A DNA stretch of 64,000 bases from Luzula sylvatica (GCA_946800325.1 OX326956.1:45027552-45091551), one strand, 5' to 3'. Counted from the first letter of the stretch, positions 32,580 through 45,656 are shown. Notes: a model not told the origin generated them from the sequence alone. Made by a program: numbers and translations.

Positions 32580-34989
32580 TTAATGCACAAGCTTCATTGG
32601 CCTCATCATCTCATTATCTTCGTGATCCAATATCTACATTTCATACAAGAATGTAATAATATAAGCATTGCATATTAACATATTAAGAATGAAAACTATA
32701 GTAATAATAAACTAGAATTGAATCTCTACTTACATGACAATGATACACGTAGCCCGGTTCAGCAGTAACATCGAAACCGAACCGTTCTTCGGGTCCGAGC
32801 GGTTTAAACCGAACCAAAATAGTCGTCACAACACCAGGTATCATTTTAAACACATTTTTCCACCCCTTCTCATAGCTCGGCACGGAAAACAAATTATTCG
32901 TCAAATACGAACTCAAATTACATTTCAAAGCATCATTAACTTCGATCATGCATTCTCTGAATGTGTCTACACCAGACATGTTTCTTTGCTCGAGAACCGT
33001 GAAGGTCGCCAAGTGGATGTGTATTGGATGATTATCTTCCGTTAGGTTTATTATGTTCCATATCTCGCTTGTTCCTTCTTTTGGAGTTTCCGTGACCGGT
33101 TCTAAAAATGATTTCGCGTTTAGGAACAAATGTGTTGGCTCGCCCGTATCGCTCTCATACTCGTACAGAGTGATGTACCTGCATTTACTAAGGGTATAAG
33201 TGATATATCGAGATTTATTATTTGATAGGGGTACGAATTAAATTGTGCCTACCTTGTTTGTGAAGACTCACAAGGATTGGCAATGGGGAACTGTAAAAGA
33301 GAAATGGGGATTCGCGAAGAATCATAAACTACTTGTTTTTTGACGAGAAATTTCATGACAATGCCGGTTATGTTGTCTGTTGAATCACCATCTGGGTAAG
33401 GAAAATTTGCGTTGTTCTGCAGGACGACTTCGTCAGTCGTAGATTGCGAAAAGTCAATGATGACATCAGCAATCTCGGATGGTGCCAGAAGAAAGTTCCT
33501 AATTAAGAAGTATCATCTCAATTTCATAAATTTATATGTGTGTGCTTATTTTTTATGCTTATGCATATTCATACCTTGAAGTAGTTGGCTTCGGAAGATA
33601 ATTATTATCGGAACCTATATGAGTGAAACAAAGGCCATTACTCAAATATAATCCCAAGAATCTCGCGTTGCAAGAATTTAATATCCTAAACCGGTATTTT
33701 CTTCGCTCGACGGTCAAAAACGGCCATGCCTTTCCGTTGACAATGATGGCCGGTCCGAAGTATTCGGGCTGCCATTGTGGGTGGATTGACGGGTTATTAC
33801 CAGTCGAGTTCATGTAAATCGATCCATTGGCGTAAAACTCCCGGTCAAAAATTACGAGATGTCTGTCAAACTCGGATCCGCACGGGAGGCCAAGTGGGTC
33901 CTCGAGAATAGGGGAGGAGATTTGATAGGTGCCAATCATACCGGATAGAAGGTTCACTCGGGTCAGACCGAGTGCATGATCATGGTACCTATAGTCACCC
34001 AAAAAGAAGACGGGACGAACAAATTAATCAAATTGTGTTACTAATTGTATCATATTTCTCCCTCAATTATGTAATGTTCATATTTAAAAGAAATACTATT
34101 CTTAGACATTTATACATGGATGGAAAATCAAATCAAATCAAATTTAGAGGGGTAAATTTGTAATGTTTTAAAGATAATATGACAAGAATTTACGTACCAG
34201 AGATTGCCAGGAAGTTGAGAGTTGGGGTAATAATAGACTGGAGATGTGAAATTAGGACCGGTAGAGGCGAAGGAGGAGGTGAACCAAGCGAGAGAGTTGC
34301 CATCCGATACTGCCGGTTGGGCCCCACCGTGCAGGTGAACAACCGTGGGGACTCCATATGACGACGTGGCAGTCATGATCGTTGGGTCCCAAGGGAGAAA
34401 ATGTTTTGTTGGAAGAAAGTTGAGCCATGTAATATTTGTCGCTATATCTGGAATTGGAAATTTATTTTTGTGTGTATTAGTTATACGAATGTAATCGATA
34501 CATACGAAAGTCCAAGGATACAAAAATTAATACCTTTCATGGCTTGAATTGTGGGTCCCGGTATGCTAACAGTCTCTTTGGATGTGCCGTAAGCAAAAAC
34601 TCGTGTCAACGGTATATCACGATGAAATTTCTGCATGATGAAACAATGATATGATCTTTTAAAAATGTAAATTAGAATCCAAAGGAATTTCATATGTTTT
34701 CAATTATTTTTGTTATTTACAATCTTGGTCTACGAGAGAGAGAAAGAGAGAGAGAGCTTACCCATGTTGTATCGTAGATACCAATAGTGAGATCACCGGC
34801 AATGGGCACGCCATTTTTGAGCTGATAGCCTCGCAAAGTAGGCATTTGAGGGAGTTCATCGACAAACATCTCGAGCTTACTCGGATCAAGAAGATCAACG
34901 TCTCCATTATCGCCGAACACGACTTGTATTTTCCCTATAACAAGTACTATAGCTAAGCAAATAAGAAAGCGAAAATGATTTTTCTCCAT
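32580..34989 (-). CDS. LPR1-like: LPR1-type multicopper oxidase (ferroxidase), complete, 7 exons
   Basis: Exons on the minus strand are 34989-34762, 34630-34534, 34447-34198, 33988-33575, 33498-33253, 33178-32734 and 32633-32580, all GT-AG and phase-consistent, giving 577 residues, close to Arabidopsis LPR1/LPR2. A signal peptide ([19 protein letters not shown]) opens the protein. All copper motifs are intact: HLHGG (146-150), YHDH (193-196), HPIHIH (462-467) and [13 protein letters not shown] (558-570) with the type-1 ligands. LPR oxidases act in the secretory pathway and cell wall, oxidise Fe(II) to Fe(III), and set the root growth response to low phosphate. N-glycosylation sequons are visible. 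Exon limits are by eye; a bilirubin-oxidase-like bacterial ancestry is known for the family. Confidence 0.93.
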
Positions 34990-35693
34990 TTTTCTTTAAT
35001 TCTTTTTCTAGATCATGAACTAGGTTTTATGGGATTGTATATAAAGTGTGTTCTCCTCGTGTATGTATATATAGATGATATATGATTTGAAGACTTTATG
35101 AGATTCATTTCATATTCATGCATGTTGTGTATAAATATGTTCATATATACAGATTGCAAACTCAAGAAAGTGTGTTCGCCTTCACCAGTTTTGTACTTGA
35201 TATATATTTTAATAATAAAAAATCGTTTGAACATATATGAAGTCTGAAGATTTTCCATGTTTGTGGGCTCCACGGCTTGATTATTGGATTATTAATCGAT
35301 CAAGGCTGGCAATCTATAATATTTATTAATCAGCACGATAAATAACATGGAGTTTATATAATGCTATTAGTTGTGAACAAATTTTCAATTTAAACCTATA
35401 TACTAAATTTGTGAATAGGTAAAAGATTTTGACACGTTAATTTAAACCTATATACTAAATAATTGGTCATTATCAACGTGAAACTATACTTTGAACATAC
35501 TGCATCAAATGATACCAAGTCAAAGAGAATAAGTAAAAAATTTACCAATAATTAATTATATTAATACATTCCTTCTCTTGAAGATAAATCCATGTGAAAT
35601 ATTTTCAAAGATCTGTTAATATTCTCTTCTTTTAAATATTAATACATGTGAATCATTTGAAATATTTTTCAAGTACAACTATATTCTTTCGAT
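34990..35693. promoter_or_regulatory. Intergenic region: LPR-like promoter and AAR2-like 3' flank
   Basis: A minus-strand TATA candidate (CTATATATAC, about 35065-35074) lies roughly 75 bases upstream of the LPR-like start; a second (TTTATATAC) is nearer, around 35040. The rest is AT-rich. No phosphate-response element is asserted. Confidence 0.4.
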
Positions 35694-37847
35694 TCAAGCT
35701 TCATTAAATGGAATGACAACCGGTGCATACTGAAAATAAAATAAAAAATGTTTATTTTGCGAATATACCCTTCTATTTTTTTTTATAATATTCATATGAT
35801 GAAAGAATGAGGATTATGAGTTATGAATATAAAATAAAGAAACCTCGTCATTTTCTTCGTCCATGAGATCAAGGGCATTTTGGTCAAAATTCCAGGAAAA
35901 AGTGGTCTCTAGAAACTTCTTTAATTTTCTTGACTGTGAAACATTAAATCAAATTTCAGTAAAAATAGAGGGGTTAATTTAAAAATAAAAATACAATAGT
36001 TTTCAGGGTCTAACCCATAAAAGAAGATCTCCATCAACAGCTTGTGCTTCAAGTATTAGAGGGAAAAAATCCTGAAAAAATAAGGTCAGATATTTGAAGT
36101 AATAAAATTGATCAAAATTTCAATAATTTCATATTATTCAATTGAATTTATAAAATTTAAATAAAGTATACCTTACAAAGACGATATAAAAATGTATCCT
36201 TAGAGAACCAATCTTCGTCTAAGAATAAACTTTTTTTATTCGAATTGCTTTGAAAACCGTGCTTCAATTGATGGTATATTACCTTCATAAACTGCATAAT
36301 AAAAATTTACATAACCCTAAAAATGGCTCCTAAATTATACTTCCTGAAATATTAAATATTACCTTGGAAAATAGACGTGTTCTTGTATGAAGAGGCTACA
36401 TTGAATACAAAATATCAAATTAAAGACCAAAGATAATATATTATATTATTTTATATGAATTTGAATAAACTTACAGCTTGAATACAGCTTAAGAAAAGAC
36501 TAAGTAATGATTTCCATTGATAAAACGCTTCAAGTGATTGGCCCATCTAAAATTTCATAATTTAGAAAAATATATATTTTCAATTTAACTATATTACATT
36601 AAAAAATGAAATAAAGAAAAACAGTACCATAAATGCAATGAAGGAAAATTGGATTTCGCCCAAAATTAAATCTTCTTCGCCTCCATAATTTTTATTTAAT
36701 ATTGTTTCGAGTAATTCGGTCTTATCTAGATTTAATGCGGTTAATTTATCACCAGAAATGCGTTTATTTCTGATGAATTGAGGGATATTTGTGTAAAAAC
36801 ATCCTTTTTTGGTCTTCTCTGATGAAACACTGAGTGAAGGACACTTGAGGCCTTTTAATTGCTCTGTTAATCTTCTCTCTGTTGCGGTTTGGGGTGCTTT
36901 GAAATTCGTGATTTCTGATTCTTGCATTATTGTAATTTCTTTTCCAATTGGCTCTAAAACAATTTTAAAAAATTAAAATTGTATGTTTTTTTCAAGTGGA
37001 TAGATAAATGTACCGAGAATATAAAAATAAAATTATACGTACCAAGTTTTTCAATTATGGTTTGAGATAAGAAATTAGAAATTAGTGTCCATTCTGCGTA
37101 CCGGTCTAACGGGTACGGGCCCAATTGGCTATCAAACTCTAATCTTTTTACCGATTCAGAGTACCCAAATTCCTGTTATGAATTCATATACATCAAAATT
37201 AATTACGATTTATAGAAAAGATAACACGATTCAAATTATATAAATGTACCTCGTCTTCGGATAATTTGATCAACCTTTCCTCTTTTTGGTACCATTTACG
37301 TACCACTACCTACAAAAATAATTAATTCAAAACCAAATTGAATCTCATTTCAATCAAATAGAATAATAAATTTCATAGTAATTAACAAAGATTAGAACTT
37401 GGTAGTCAGTACCTCAGATGGATGAAGGTTGATGAAGAAGCCAACAATTGGGGAAAACTCATTACCTTCCCTATATTAAGAAAATCAAAATCTTCGTGAA
37501 AATTAAAAACCTTTGTGACAATTGGGAGGTTAATTGAGCTTACTTGCTAGAGGAAGAGTAATAAACGAAGTGGTAACCAGGAGGAATCATTTTAATGCCC
37601 TTGAACTTCGGACCCACCGAGAAAATCTGCAAAAATAATGGTAGAAAACAAATAATAAACGTACTGAAGATTAAGAACAGTCATTAATTTTAGTTAATCA
37701 AATGTTTTACACGGTTTGAACCTGAGTGTCGATGCCAAGCAGAGTAAATTGGGGAACGTCTAGAAATAGAAGTGTTGCGCCTTTCTTAACGAGCTCCAGA
37801 GCGGTTTCAGAATCCATCTCCATTGCCGATTGAGAAGATGAAGCCAT
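35694..37847 (-). CDS. AAR2: AAR2-type U5 snRNP assembly factor, complete, 12 exons
   Basis: Exons on the minus strand are 37847-37722, 37626-37544, 37470-37413, 37309-37250, 37172-37043, 36953-36628, 36546-36475, 36395-36363, 36291-36172, 36071-36015, 35933-35844 and 35729-35694, totalling 396 codons plus stop, in one phase. It opens with [19 protein letters not shown] and GIDTQ, then [16 protein letters not shown] and EFSPIVGFF, the conserved AAR2 N-terminal beta domain. The C-terminal helical half includes [19 protein letters not shown] and ends [13 protein letters not shown]2 holds PRP8 in the immature U5 snRNP and is released before the final particle forms. A TGA just past the GT donor at 36014 is intronic. 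The start is the first Met; a second Met at codon 9 is possible. Confidence 0.92.
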
Positions 37848-38358
37848 TAATAACTGAGATTTTTGCAGGGTTTAGTGAGGAGAAGAAGGGAAGGTGCGAG
37901 AAAGACGAGAAGTTTTTGAAGTCTCGGAATCAAAATCCAAGATTTCAATTCCCAGAAATTTGCAATCTCAGAAGATATCAAGGAAAAGCTGAGGATTCAG
38001 AACTCAAAATCCAGTATTTCAAATCCAAAGTAGAACATTGTTAATTCTGAATATCGAACCATTTCTTTTTCACACAAAGAAAATTTGATGGAGAAAATAA
38101 ATTCTTTTGGAAATATTATGAAGTAAATAACTTTTTGATAAATGAAAGATACGCATTAAAGATTATTAGAGCAAAATAGTCACAAAATGTTTTTTTTAAT
38201 TGTGCTCGTTACTCAAAATTTGCTCTTAGTATTCATAGACGCATATTACATTGATGGAGATAATAATTCTAACAAAAATAAATATCCAAATATTTGGATA
38301 AATATGCAAAAAAAATTACAACATTTTTTCCAATAATTCAATAAAAAATGGAAAAAAA
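37848..38358. promoter_or_regulatory. Intergenic region between AAR2-like and EXO1-like genes
   Basis: This ~510-bp gap must hold the AAR2-like promoter and the EXO1-like 3' UTR. An open frame at 37823-38044 on the plus strand overlaps the first AAR2 exon antisense and has no domain. Confidence 0.45.
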
Positions 38359-41015
38359 TCATACCCGCCCGAAAAATTTAAGAATACCCTCTTTTTCGTT
38401 TATATCCTTTTTACCACTCTTAACTTCAATGCTAACAACCTTTTTTATATTTTTGCCCCTAGTCTTTTTCGTTTTCACCGGTTTTGTTTCTACAACAAGC
38501 TTCTCTTTTTGCTTGCTCGAAGAATCCAAAACGGACTTCGCCGTTACATCTTTGTGCACGGATCTCGATGCATCATTATTCAACGAAATTTCTGCCTCGT
38601 ATAATTTTATTTTCTTAAACGGGTTATTATCAGGGGCTTTAGCTTTATTTTCGACTTTAATTTTATCAACTTTTTTCGAAATTTTCGGTTCCGAAATTAA
38701 TTTACGGAGTGCGAGGGCTTCTTTTGCAAACATCTCGCTCGAATTTTCCTCCTCAAAAACTATTAAAATTTCAAACCAAAACCCATTAAAAAACATTTAT
38801 TTATTAACAAACATAAAAAAAACAAAAACAAAATTATGAATTCAACTCACGATTAATTTCGTCCATTGAAGATTGAGAATTAAAAATGCTGATGTAACCA
38901 TCCTCAACGGGAGGAACTTGTAAATAATTTTCATTTTGACCCTTCAAAATTGAAAGTTTCGCGTTTTTAATTCCTTTTTTGGGCGAAGGAATTTTCTCAA
39001 TTTTAAACGCTTCTTTTGTGATAGGGTTCAGAAAACCCTCTGCAATTCCTTTTGCAATCGACGGTGCAATTTCTCTTTAAATTTAAAAAAAAAGTCAAGA
39101 AAAACCACAATAAATAAATAAAGAATAATAGTAATAAATAAATTTATATATTGGTTAATTAATTAAGGATACGGTCCGAGAATATTTAAATCGTGATTCA
39201 AATATTGCATAAATTCGTCCCCTAAAGGCTTTAATGGTTTTAAGGACTCGCTCTCCAAATCATATCTGCATTTAAATATTTTAACTGATTAACAAAAAAA
39301 ATATTGCTTAAAATATATAATAAAAATTAAAATTACATTCTGGCGTGATTGAAAATTGCGAGGGCTTTTTTGAAAGAATCCTCGTAGTTTTCAGGCACGT
39401 TGTACTTCTTATCTTGCCTTAAAACAGCTAAAACCTACCAAAAATAACAGAAACAAATAAGTTTTTTATTTAATAATTTGAAAAAAAAAATTGATTGAAT
39501 ATAAATTATTATTATATTATTAATATTTACACGGTCTAAGTTTTGGTATTTGGTGACTAATGAATAAGCTCTTTTGGTACCGATTCCTTGTATATTTGGT
39601 AGGAAATCACAACCAGCCAAAACACACATTCCTGTTAAAATCACAAAAAATACATAAAAGTTACAAAAAGAATTAAAAAATATTTTGATATAATTCAATA
39701 AAATATTGACCTGTAAATAGATTTTTATCAAAATTCGAAAATGAAAGCCCATCTTTAACTGCATTATTATTAAAAATTCTCTCCTTTAAAAACTCCTCTC
39801 CATTTCCATGCTTATCCATCTTAAAGATAACCTAACAAAAATCCACGAAAAAAAAAAAACAAATTAATTTCTCTTAACAATCTGAAGGTTTTGAAAGGGC
39901 GTTTAAGTAAAAAGGGCTTACAGCAGGGCAACAATATGCAATAAGGTCACTATCTTCGGTAATAATTGCAGAAATACCCCTCGAGTTTACATCGAGATTC
40001 GAGAGATAAGCTAATTGAGCATCCGCTTCATATGGAGCCACTAAAAACTCGATTTGTTCTGATCTCAATATCTGCAAAATTACAAGGGACAAATTGTAAA
40101 ATTGTAAGAAATTGATGTATAATTAAAATTTATTATTTTTTACCCGAATTAATTGATGAGCCATTGAGGGAGTTATATGTATTGCTCTCTGCATTTAAAG
40201 AAGAAATTACAAATTGTGGTTTATTCATATGAAACCTCCAAATTTTTGAAAAATTAGAAAAAAATAACAAAATAAAGGACCTACTTGAAAAAAGTCAATT
40301 GCGGCACTTATGTTTCCTTCTTTTAGCTTTTCTTTGGCTAATATAAGATTATTTTCCCTCTTCCTATATTAATATATTAAATATTGAATTACAATTTATA
40401 CGTCGAATTTTCATAATTTACCTTACAAAACTCGAAATATATCAAATTACTTGTGATTAATTGAAAAATATCAAATATTATCCAAATTCATTTGTGTCTG
40501 AAAGGGCAAATTTGATAACAATGAGAATAATGATGAAATTGGGCGTACTGGTTTCTCTCGGTCTCAGTGGCGGACTTGGAGGGAATATGCCCTCCGTCGA
40601 AAACCACTACAGGTGTCACATTGTGATGCTGCAAAAGATTTACGTAATGCATGAAATATTTTAGGTATCTCTTTGCCGCCTCGCTCTTGGGTTTCGTACA
40701 AAGCTCTAAGCTACAAGAATATGCTAAAAGGGCAGAAATTTTGAAGTAATTTAGTAACTATTATCTCAAATTACGAATTAAATTGAGCGAATTGATAACA
40801 AGTATTCACCTCCCTTGTGCAGCCATGAGTATGCGTCAATGCCAACCTATAAATTAAACAAAATCGTTAGAAGAGATAGTGGGGGTTTAAAAATGAGGAC
40901 GAAATTGAAGAATGCAGGAATAAAATGAAAATTTTACCCTTTGGCCAGCGTATTTCTTAATATGTACAGGCTCGATGAATGGCTTCATGAATCTGAGAAG
41001 ATTATTGATACCCAT
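38359..41015 (-). CDS. EXO1: Exonuclease 1 (XPG/FEN1 family), complete, 12 exons
   Basis: Exons on the minus strand are 41015-40938, 40846-40810, 40723-40549, 40363-40285, 40188-40144, 40071-39922, 39831-39711, 39631-39531, 39434-39337, 39265-39173, 39074-38851 and 38759-38359, in one phase, 533 residues. The XPG N domain starts [16 protein letters not shown] and carries [12 protein letters not shown] (Asp30) and VVVFDGG. The XPG I domain has [14 protein letters not shown] and [26 protein letters not shown] supplies further metal ligands and the helix-two-turn-helix. The tail is Lys-rich and ends ILKFFGRV, which resembles a PCNA-binding motif at the C-terminus. EXO1 resects 5' strands in mismatch repair and recombination. 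The C-terminal tail is shorter than in many plant EXO1 proteins. Confidence 0.92.
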
Positions 41016-42169
41016 TTCTCTAATCACAATCTATTTAACAAAAAGTAATTCAAATTAACATCAAATTAAGTTAGAAAATGATAACGAGGGTGGAGGCGGG
41101 TTTCTTTCGTTTCTTGTTTTCCCGCAAGAGAAAGAGAAGAAGGGTTGAAGCTGAACGCTTGTTGATACGAAGAAGGGGATAAACATTATCGGGTTGTCGG
41201 ATCTTTTTTTTCCCGCTCTTTGTTTTGTTGAATAGTGAAACAATACGGTGAAATATTATCGTTCATTTAATATCAAAATTGATGTCTTAAATGAATTAAA
41301 TATTTAGTTTTTATTTTCAAAATTAATTTTCAAAATAATATTTAAAATAATGAAAATACTTTTTTTTTTTTTTTTTTGCAAAAGAAATGATGAAAATACT
41401 TAGGACGTGTTTGCTAGCATAGTTTTGTATAGTTGCAAGAATCTACTACGATAGCATGAAGGCATGATAGCATGAACATACAAAACCAATGATTGTCTGA
41501 TGTTTAAAATGTGTGATGAAAACATAAAATTAGATGTAACAAGTGAATAAAGTATTTTCACTTCTATAAATATATTATTTTTTATGAAATTCTATAACAA
41601 TCGTATTTAATTTTCGGTCGTATAAAAATAGTTTAATTATATGACATTAATAAATCCTACCAATAATTATAATTATCATATTTTAAAAAATAAAATACAA
41701 ATAGAAATGGAAGGAAAATAAGTTGGTACATAATTTCAATAAATTCTTCAGTTAGCACCAACACATATTTATAGTTCGAAATTTGTTAAATGTATTATTC
41801 TCATATTTACCGATCAGGACTATTAGTATTAAAAATAATATTTAGAACTCAATATTTAATTATTTACTCATGATTTTTGAAGAAAAATAATATATATATT
41901 TGTTTGTATATACTACTTAAGTGCGCAAAAGTAATGCGAAAATAATAAATAATATATAATTCTTTGTACAATATAATTTTATTTTAGTTTTAGTTTCATG
42001 CACACCAAATTAGAACAGGTAAATTTAATCATTTTCATATATACCGGATGTTAAGTTTATAAATGATAATATATATGATTTTATTTTGTATTGTTTTCAT
42101 TTGAAATTTAATTCAAATTGATTTTCAAATTCATTGTACGTACAATATAATTAAAACATTAAATAGACA
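41016..42169. other. EXO1-like 5' flank and AT-rich intergenic DNA
   Basis: Presumed promoter and 5' UTR to about 41250, then AT-rich sequence with an A/T homopolymer near 41360. No gene is recognised. Confidence 0.5.
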
Positions 42170-44395
42170 TCAATTTTGGCAATTTTTTAGTAAAATATTA
42201 TAAGATTATTTTTGTGAAGGTGTTAGACATCACTTTTTGCATTTTTTAGAAACGTTTGAAAAAACAAGAAATTTAATTGTGTTATTCTTCAATTCAAACG
42301 TTTGGAAAAACATGATCATTGAATTTTTCTAAGGTGTTAGACTTCCTTTTTTTGTTTTTTTTTTGTTAGAACAGAAATTTAATTGTGTCGGTCTTAAACT
42401 ACAATTTTTTTTGTAGAAAACAAGAAAATTGAGTATTCCGCTCATTTTAAATATTAATTTTGGTATTTTTTAGAAAAATATGAGATTTTTTAAGGTGTTC
42501 GAGATCACTTTTTTCATTTCTCGTTTTTTTAAATATAAATTCGTTGGTGTTAGTCTTCAATTACGGAGTTTATTTTGAGGAAAACATTAAATTAGAGTGG
42601 TTTACTCGTTTTAGACATAAATGTTGACATTTTTAAATAAATATTATAAATCTATTTTTTTAAGCTGTTATACTTCACTTTTTGCATTATTTTTGAAATT
42701 TTGGAAAAAAATGAAATTTGCTTGTGTTAGTCTTCAATTATGGAGTTTTTTTAGGAACACATGAAATTTGAATATTTTGCTCGTTTAGACATCTATTTTG
42801 GTATTTTCTTTTTTTCAGAAAAAAATATAATTATTGATTATTTTTTTAGGTTAAACTTCACTTTTTGCATTTTGCAATGTTTGAAAAATAAATTGCATTG
42901 GTTAGTCTCCAATTAATTAGTTTTTAGCAAAAACACATGAAAATTGAGTAATTTGCTTGTTTTAGACATCAATTCTGACACTTTTATAGAAAAATATGAT
43001 AATTAATCATTTTGCATGTGCTGGATTTATTTTTTGCATTTTTACGAAATTTATTAAAAAAAATAGAAATATGCATGTACTAGTCTTCAATTACAGAGTT
43101 CTTTTTTTGAGAAAAACATGAAAACTGAGTATTTTGCTTGTTTTAGACATCAATTTTGATATTTTTAGAAAAATAGAATAATTTGTTTTTTGTAAGGCGG
43201 TAGACTTCTTTTTTTGTTTTTTTTTTTGCGAATTTGTATAATAATGTATAAATTTGTTCTTGACGGTCTTAAATTACGGAGGCTTTTTGGAGGATAACAT
43301 GAACATCGAGTATTGTGCTTGTTTTAAACATCAATCTCGCGTCTTTTAGAAAAATATGAGAATTTTTTTTTGAAGGTGTTAGGCTTCATTTTTTTCATTT
43401 TCGGAATTTTTTTGAAATAAATAGAAATTCGCTTGTGTTAGTCATAAAAAACAGATTTTTTTGATAAAAACATGAAAATTAAGTATTTTCTCATTTATAC
43501 ATTAGTTTTGACATTTTTTAGAAAATAGGATAATTGATTTTTGTAAGGTGACTTCACTTGTTGTATTTTTTCGAAATTTTCGAGAAAAATACAAATTCTC
43601 TTGTGTTAGTCTTCAATTAAATAATTTTGTAGGAAAGCATGAAATTTGAGTATTTTGCTGGTTTTACACAATAATTTTGTAATTTTTAGAAAATAATATA
43701 AATTTATTTGTTTGATGGTGTTTGACATAACTTTTTTGAATTTGTTCGATTTTTTAAAAAAAAATAGAATTTTGTTAGTGTTAGGCTTTAATTAAAAAGT
43801 TTTTTGATGAAAACATGAAATTTGAGTGTCTTACTCGTTTTAGACATAAATTTTGGCATTTATTAGAAAATACGATAAATTCATTAGTTTAAGGTGTTAG
43901 ACTTCATTCTTAACAATTTCGGATTTTTTGAAAAAAAAACAGAAATTTGCATGTGTTGGTCTTCAACTACGGAGTTTTTTTTTAAGGAAAACAAGAAAAC
44001 TGGGTATTTTCCTCGTTTTAGACATTAATTTTGGTAATTGTTTTACATTTTTTTTTAGGAAAATATGAAAGTTGAGTATTTTACTGGGTTTATACAAAAA
44101 ATTTGGAATTTTTTAGAAAATAATATAAATTTATTTGTTTGATGATGTTAGCCATCACTTTTGCATTTTCCGATTTAAAAAAAAATAGAAATATGTTAGT
44201 GTCAGGCTTCAACTACGGAGTTTTTTGATAAAAAAAACATGAAATTTGAGTGCCTTGCTCGTTTTAGACATCAATTTTGACATTTATTAGAAAATATGAT
44301 AAATTAATTTGTTTAAGGTGTTAGACTTCATTTTTAACATTTTCGGATTTTTTTGAAAAAAATAGAAATTCGCATGTGTTGGTCTTCAACTTAGG
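42170..44395. repeat. Degenerate ~175-bp tandem array, about 12 copies
   Basis: The landmark GGTGTTAGACTTCACTTTTTGCATTTT recurs in variant form near 42222, 42495, 42665, 42849, 43196, 43374, 43548, 43718, 43892, 44144 and 44316, mostly 165-185 bases apart. Between landmarks the order is constant: an A-rich block, 'gtgttagtcttcaattacgga', 'aaaacatgaaaattgagtatttt' and 'cgttttagacatcaattttgg'. No coding potential. Monomer length is in the satellite range but the copies are old and divergent. Confidence 0.78.
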
Positions 44396-44752
44396 CCTAG
44401 AAATAGAATGAATATTCAAATTAGGTATTAAAAATACATGTTAGGCCTATTGAGCGTGGCCACACATTTTCTTCAATCCTAATTCATCAGAGGGGGGCTA
44501 AGATATCTCTTTCAAATACGAAAGGAACAAATCTCATCTTAGTTATTTGTCCTTCATCATGCTTCATTTGATATTCAATAATGATCTTATAATTATCCGG
44601 TTAAAGATAACGTAAAATCATATATAAGTATCACAATTCACATATAAGGAATCTAATGATAACTTCGGGTTCAAGAACTAAAACTCAATTTGTTATGAGA
44701 ATATTTATAACGACAAAATCATGTATATTCTCATAATGTGGTCAGTCAAAAT
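44396..44752. other. Host sequence of the solo LTR, possibly old retrotransposon DNA
   Basis: With 45657-46300 this was one continuous stretch before the solo LTR inserted. Its style resembles retrotransposon untranslated sequence, but nothing is firm. Confidence 0.3.
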
Positions 44753-45651
44753 TGAAAGAAATACAGTTTTGGATCAACGGTAAAAGAGTGCATACAAGGA
44801 CACATGAACGTACGCTTTCGAGAAGACAAATGAATGCGCAATAGGATTGTGCAGAATTGGACGAAATTACACAGTGCGTCATGACGGACCGTACGGTGCG
44901 TCACGACGCACCTAGTGTATACAATCTGCAATAGTTGTGGACTTACGCAAATCCGGAATTTCACAGTCGTCCGTCATGACGGATTGTATGGTGCGTCATG
45001 ACGGTAGGGTGTGTGAAATGTCCAGAGACATATTGGCATCGGTGCGTCATGACGAACCATATGGCGCGTCATGACGGGCCATGTATAAAAGCTGTTTTTG
45101 GCAGGTTTTATTACACACGAGTTGGTGTGTCCAATATGTGTCTTTTGGGTGTCCTTATCATATTACATATAAATAGGATAATTCTCTCTCTCCTGATCAG
45201 TCTATTCTAATCCAATTCATGGAATCATTTGAAAGGACACCATCAATAGTTGAGTGGGTGTGATGAGAAAGAGAGAAAGAAAAAATGTGTTTTCTCGGTT
45301 TAGAGAATCAAACGCGATCAAGCAAGTTCGTCGTGCATCGTCTAGGCAGGTGCATCCGCGACCGAGGTGCTATGACTCACGATGGATACGAGTAGAGGAA
45401 CGACACTTGTGGCTCATAGTTGTGATCAAACCGAAGGTGGTATGGGATGCACGGGCTGGTCACCAACGTGACACCGGAGAATAAGAAGGGTGTGAGCGAT
45501 CAACCCTTCGTGTGTGATCAATTTCACACCGATAATTGTCTATCCTACTTTGCATCGTATTCTCGGAATCGAGGCGTGATCTCGGGATTTGGGAACCGGA
45601 CCGGACCTTCATAACCACTGCGCGGGCCCGGGATCCGGACTAGTCCCTACA
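44753..45651 (+). mobile_element. Solo LTR of the large copia family, plus orientation, variant
   Basis: 899 bp, from TGAAAGAAATACAG to ...GACTAGTCCCTACA, with a perfect 5-bp duplication AAAAT (44748-44752 and 45652-45656). Its ends and 3' half match the LTRs at 59418-60421 and 29197-30242 in reverse orientation. Its 5' half is replaced by palindromic GCGTCATGACG units. Confidence 0.88.
44874..45080. repeat. Six GCGTCATGACG-type palindromes in the LTR
   Basis: Three pairs, at 44874-44912, 44968-45004 and 45041-45080. In each pair two TCATGACG palindromes flank an AT-containing spacer (CCGTACGG, TTGTATGG, ACCATATGG). CGTCA is the core of bZIP (TGACG/as-1-type) sites, so an LTR enhancer role is possible. 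Confidence 0.6.
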
Positions 45652-45656
45652 AAAAT

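Noticed and set aside
36008..36014. Premature stop in the AAR2-like gene after [10 protein letters not shown]
   Set aside because: A GT donor precedes it (TGG|GTTAGA), and splicing to 35933 restores the conserved acidic C-terminal end in phase, so the stop is intronic.
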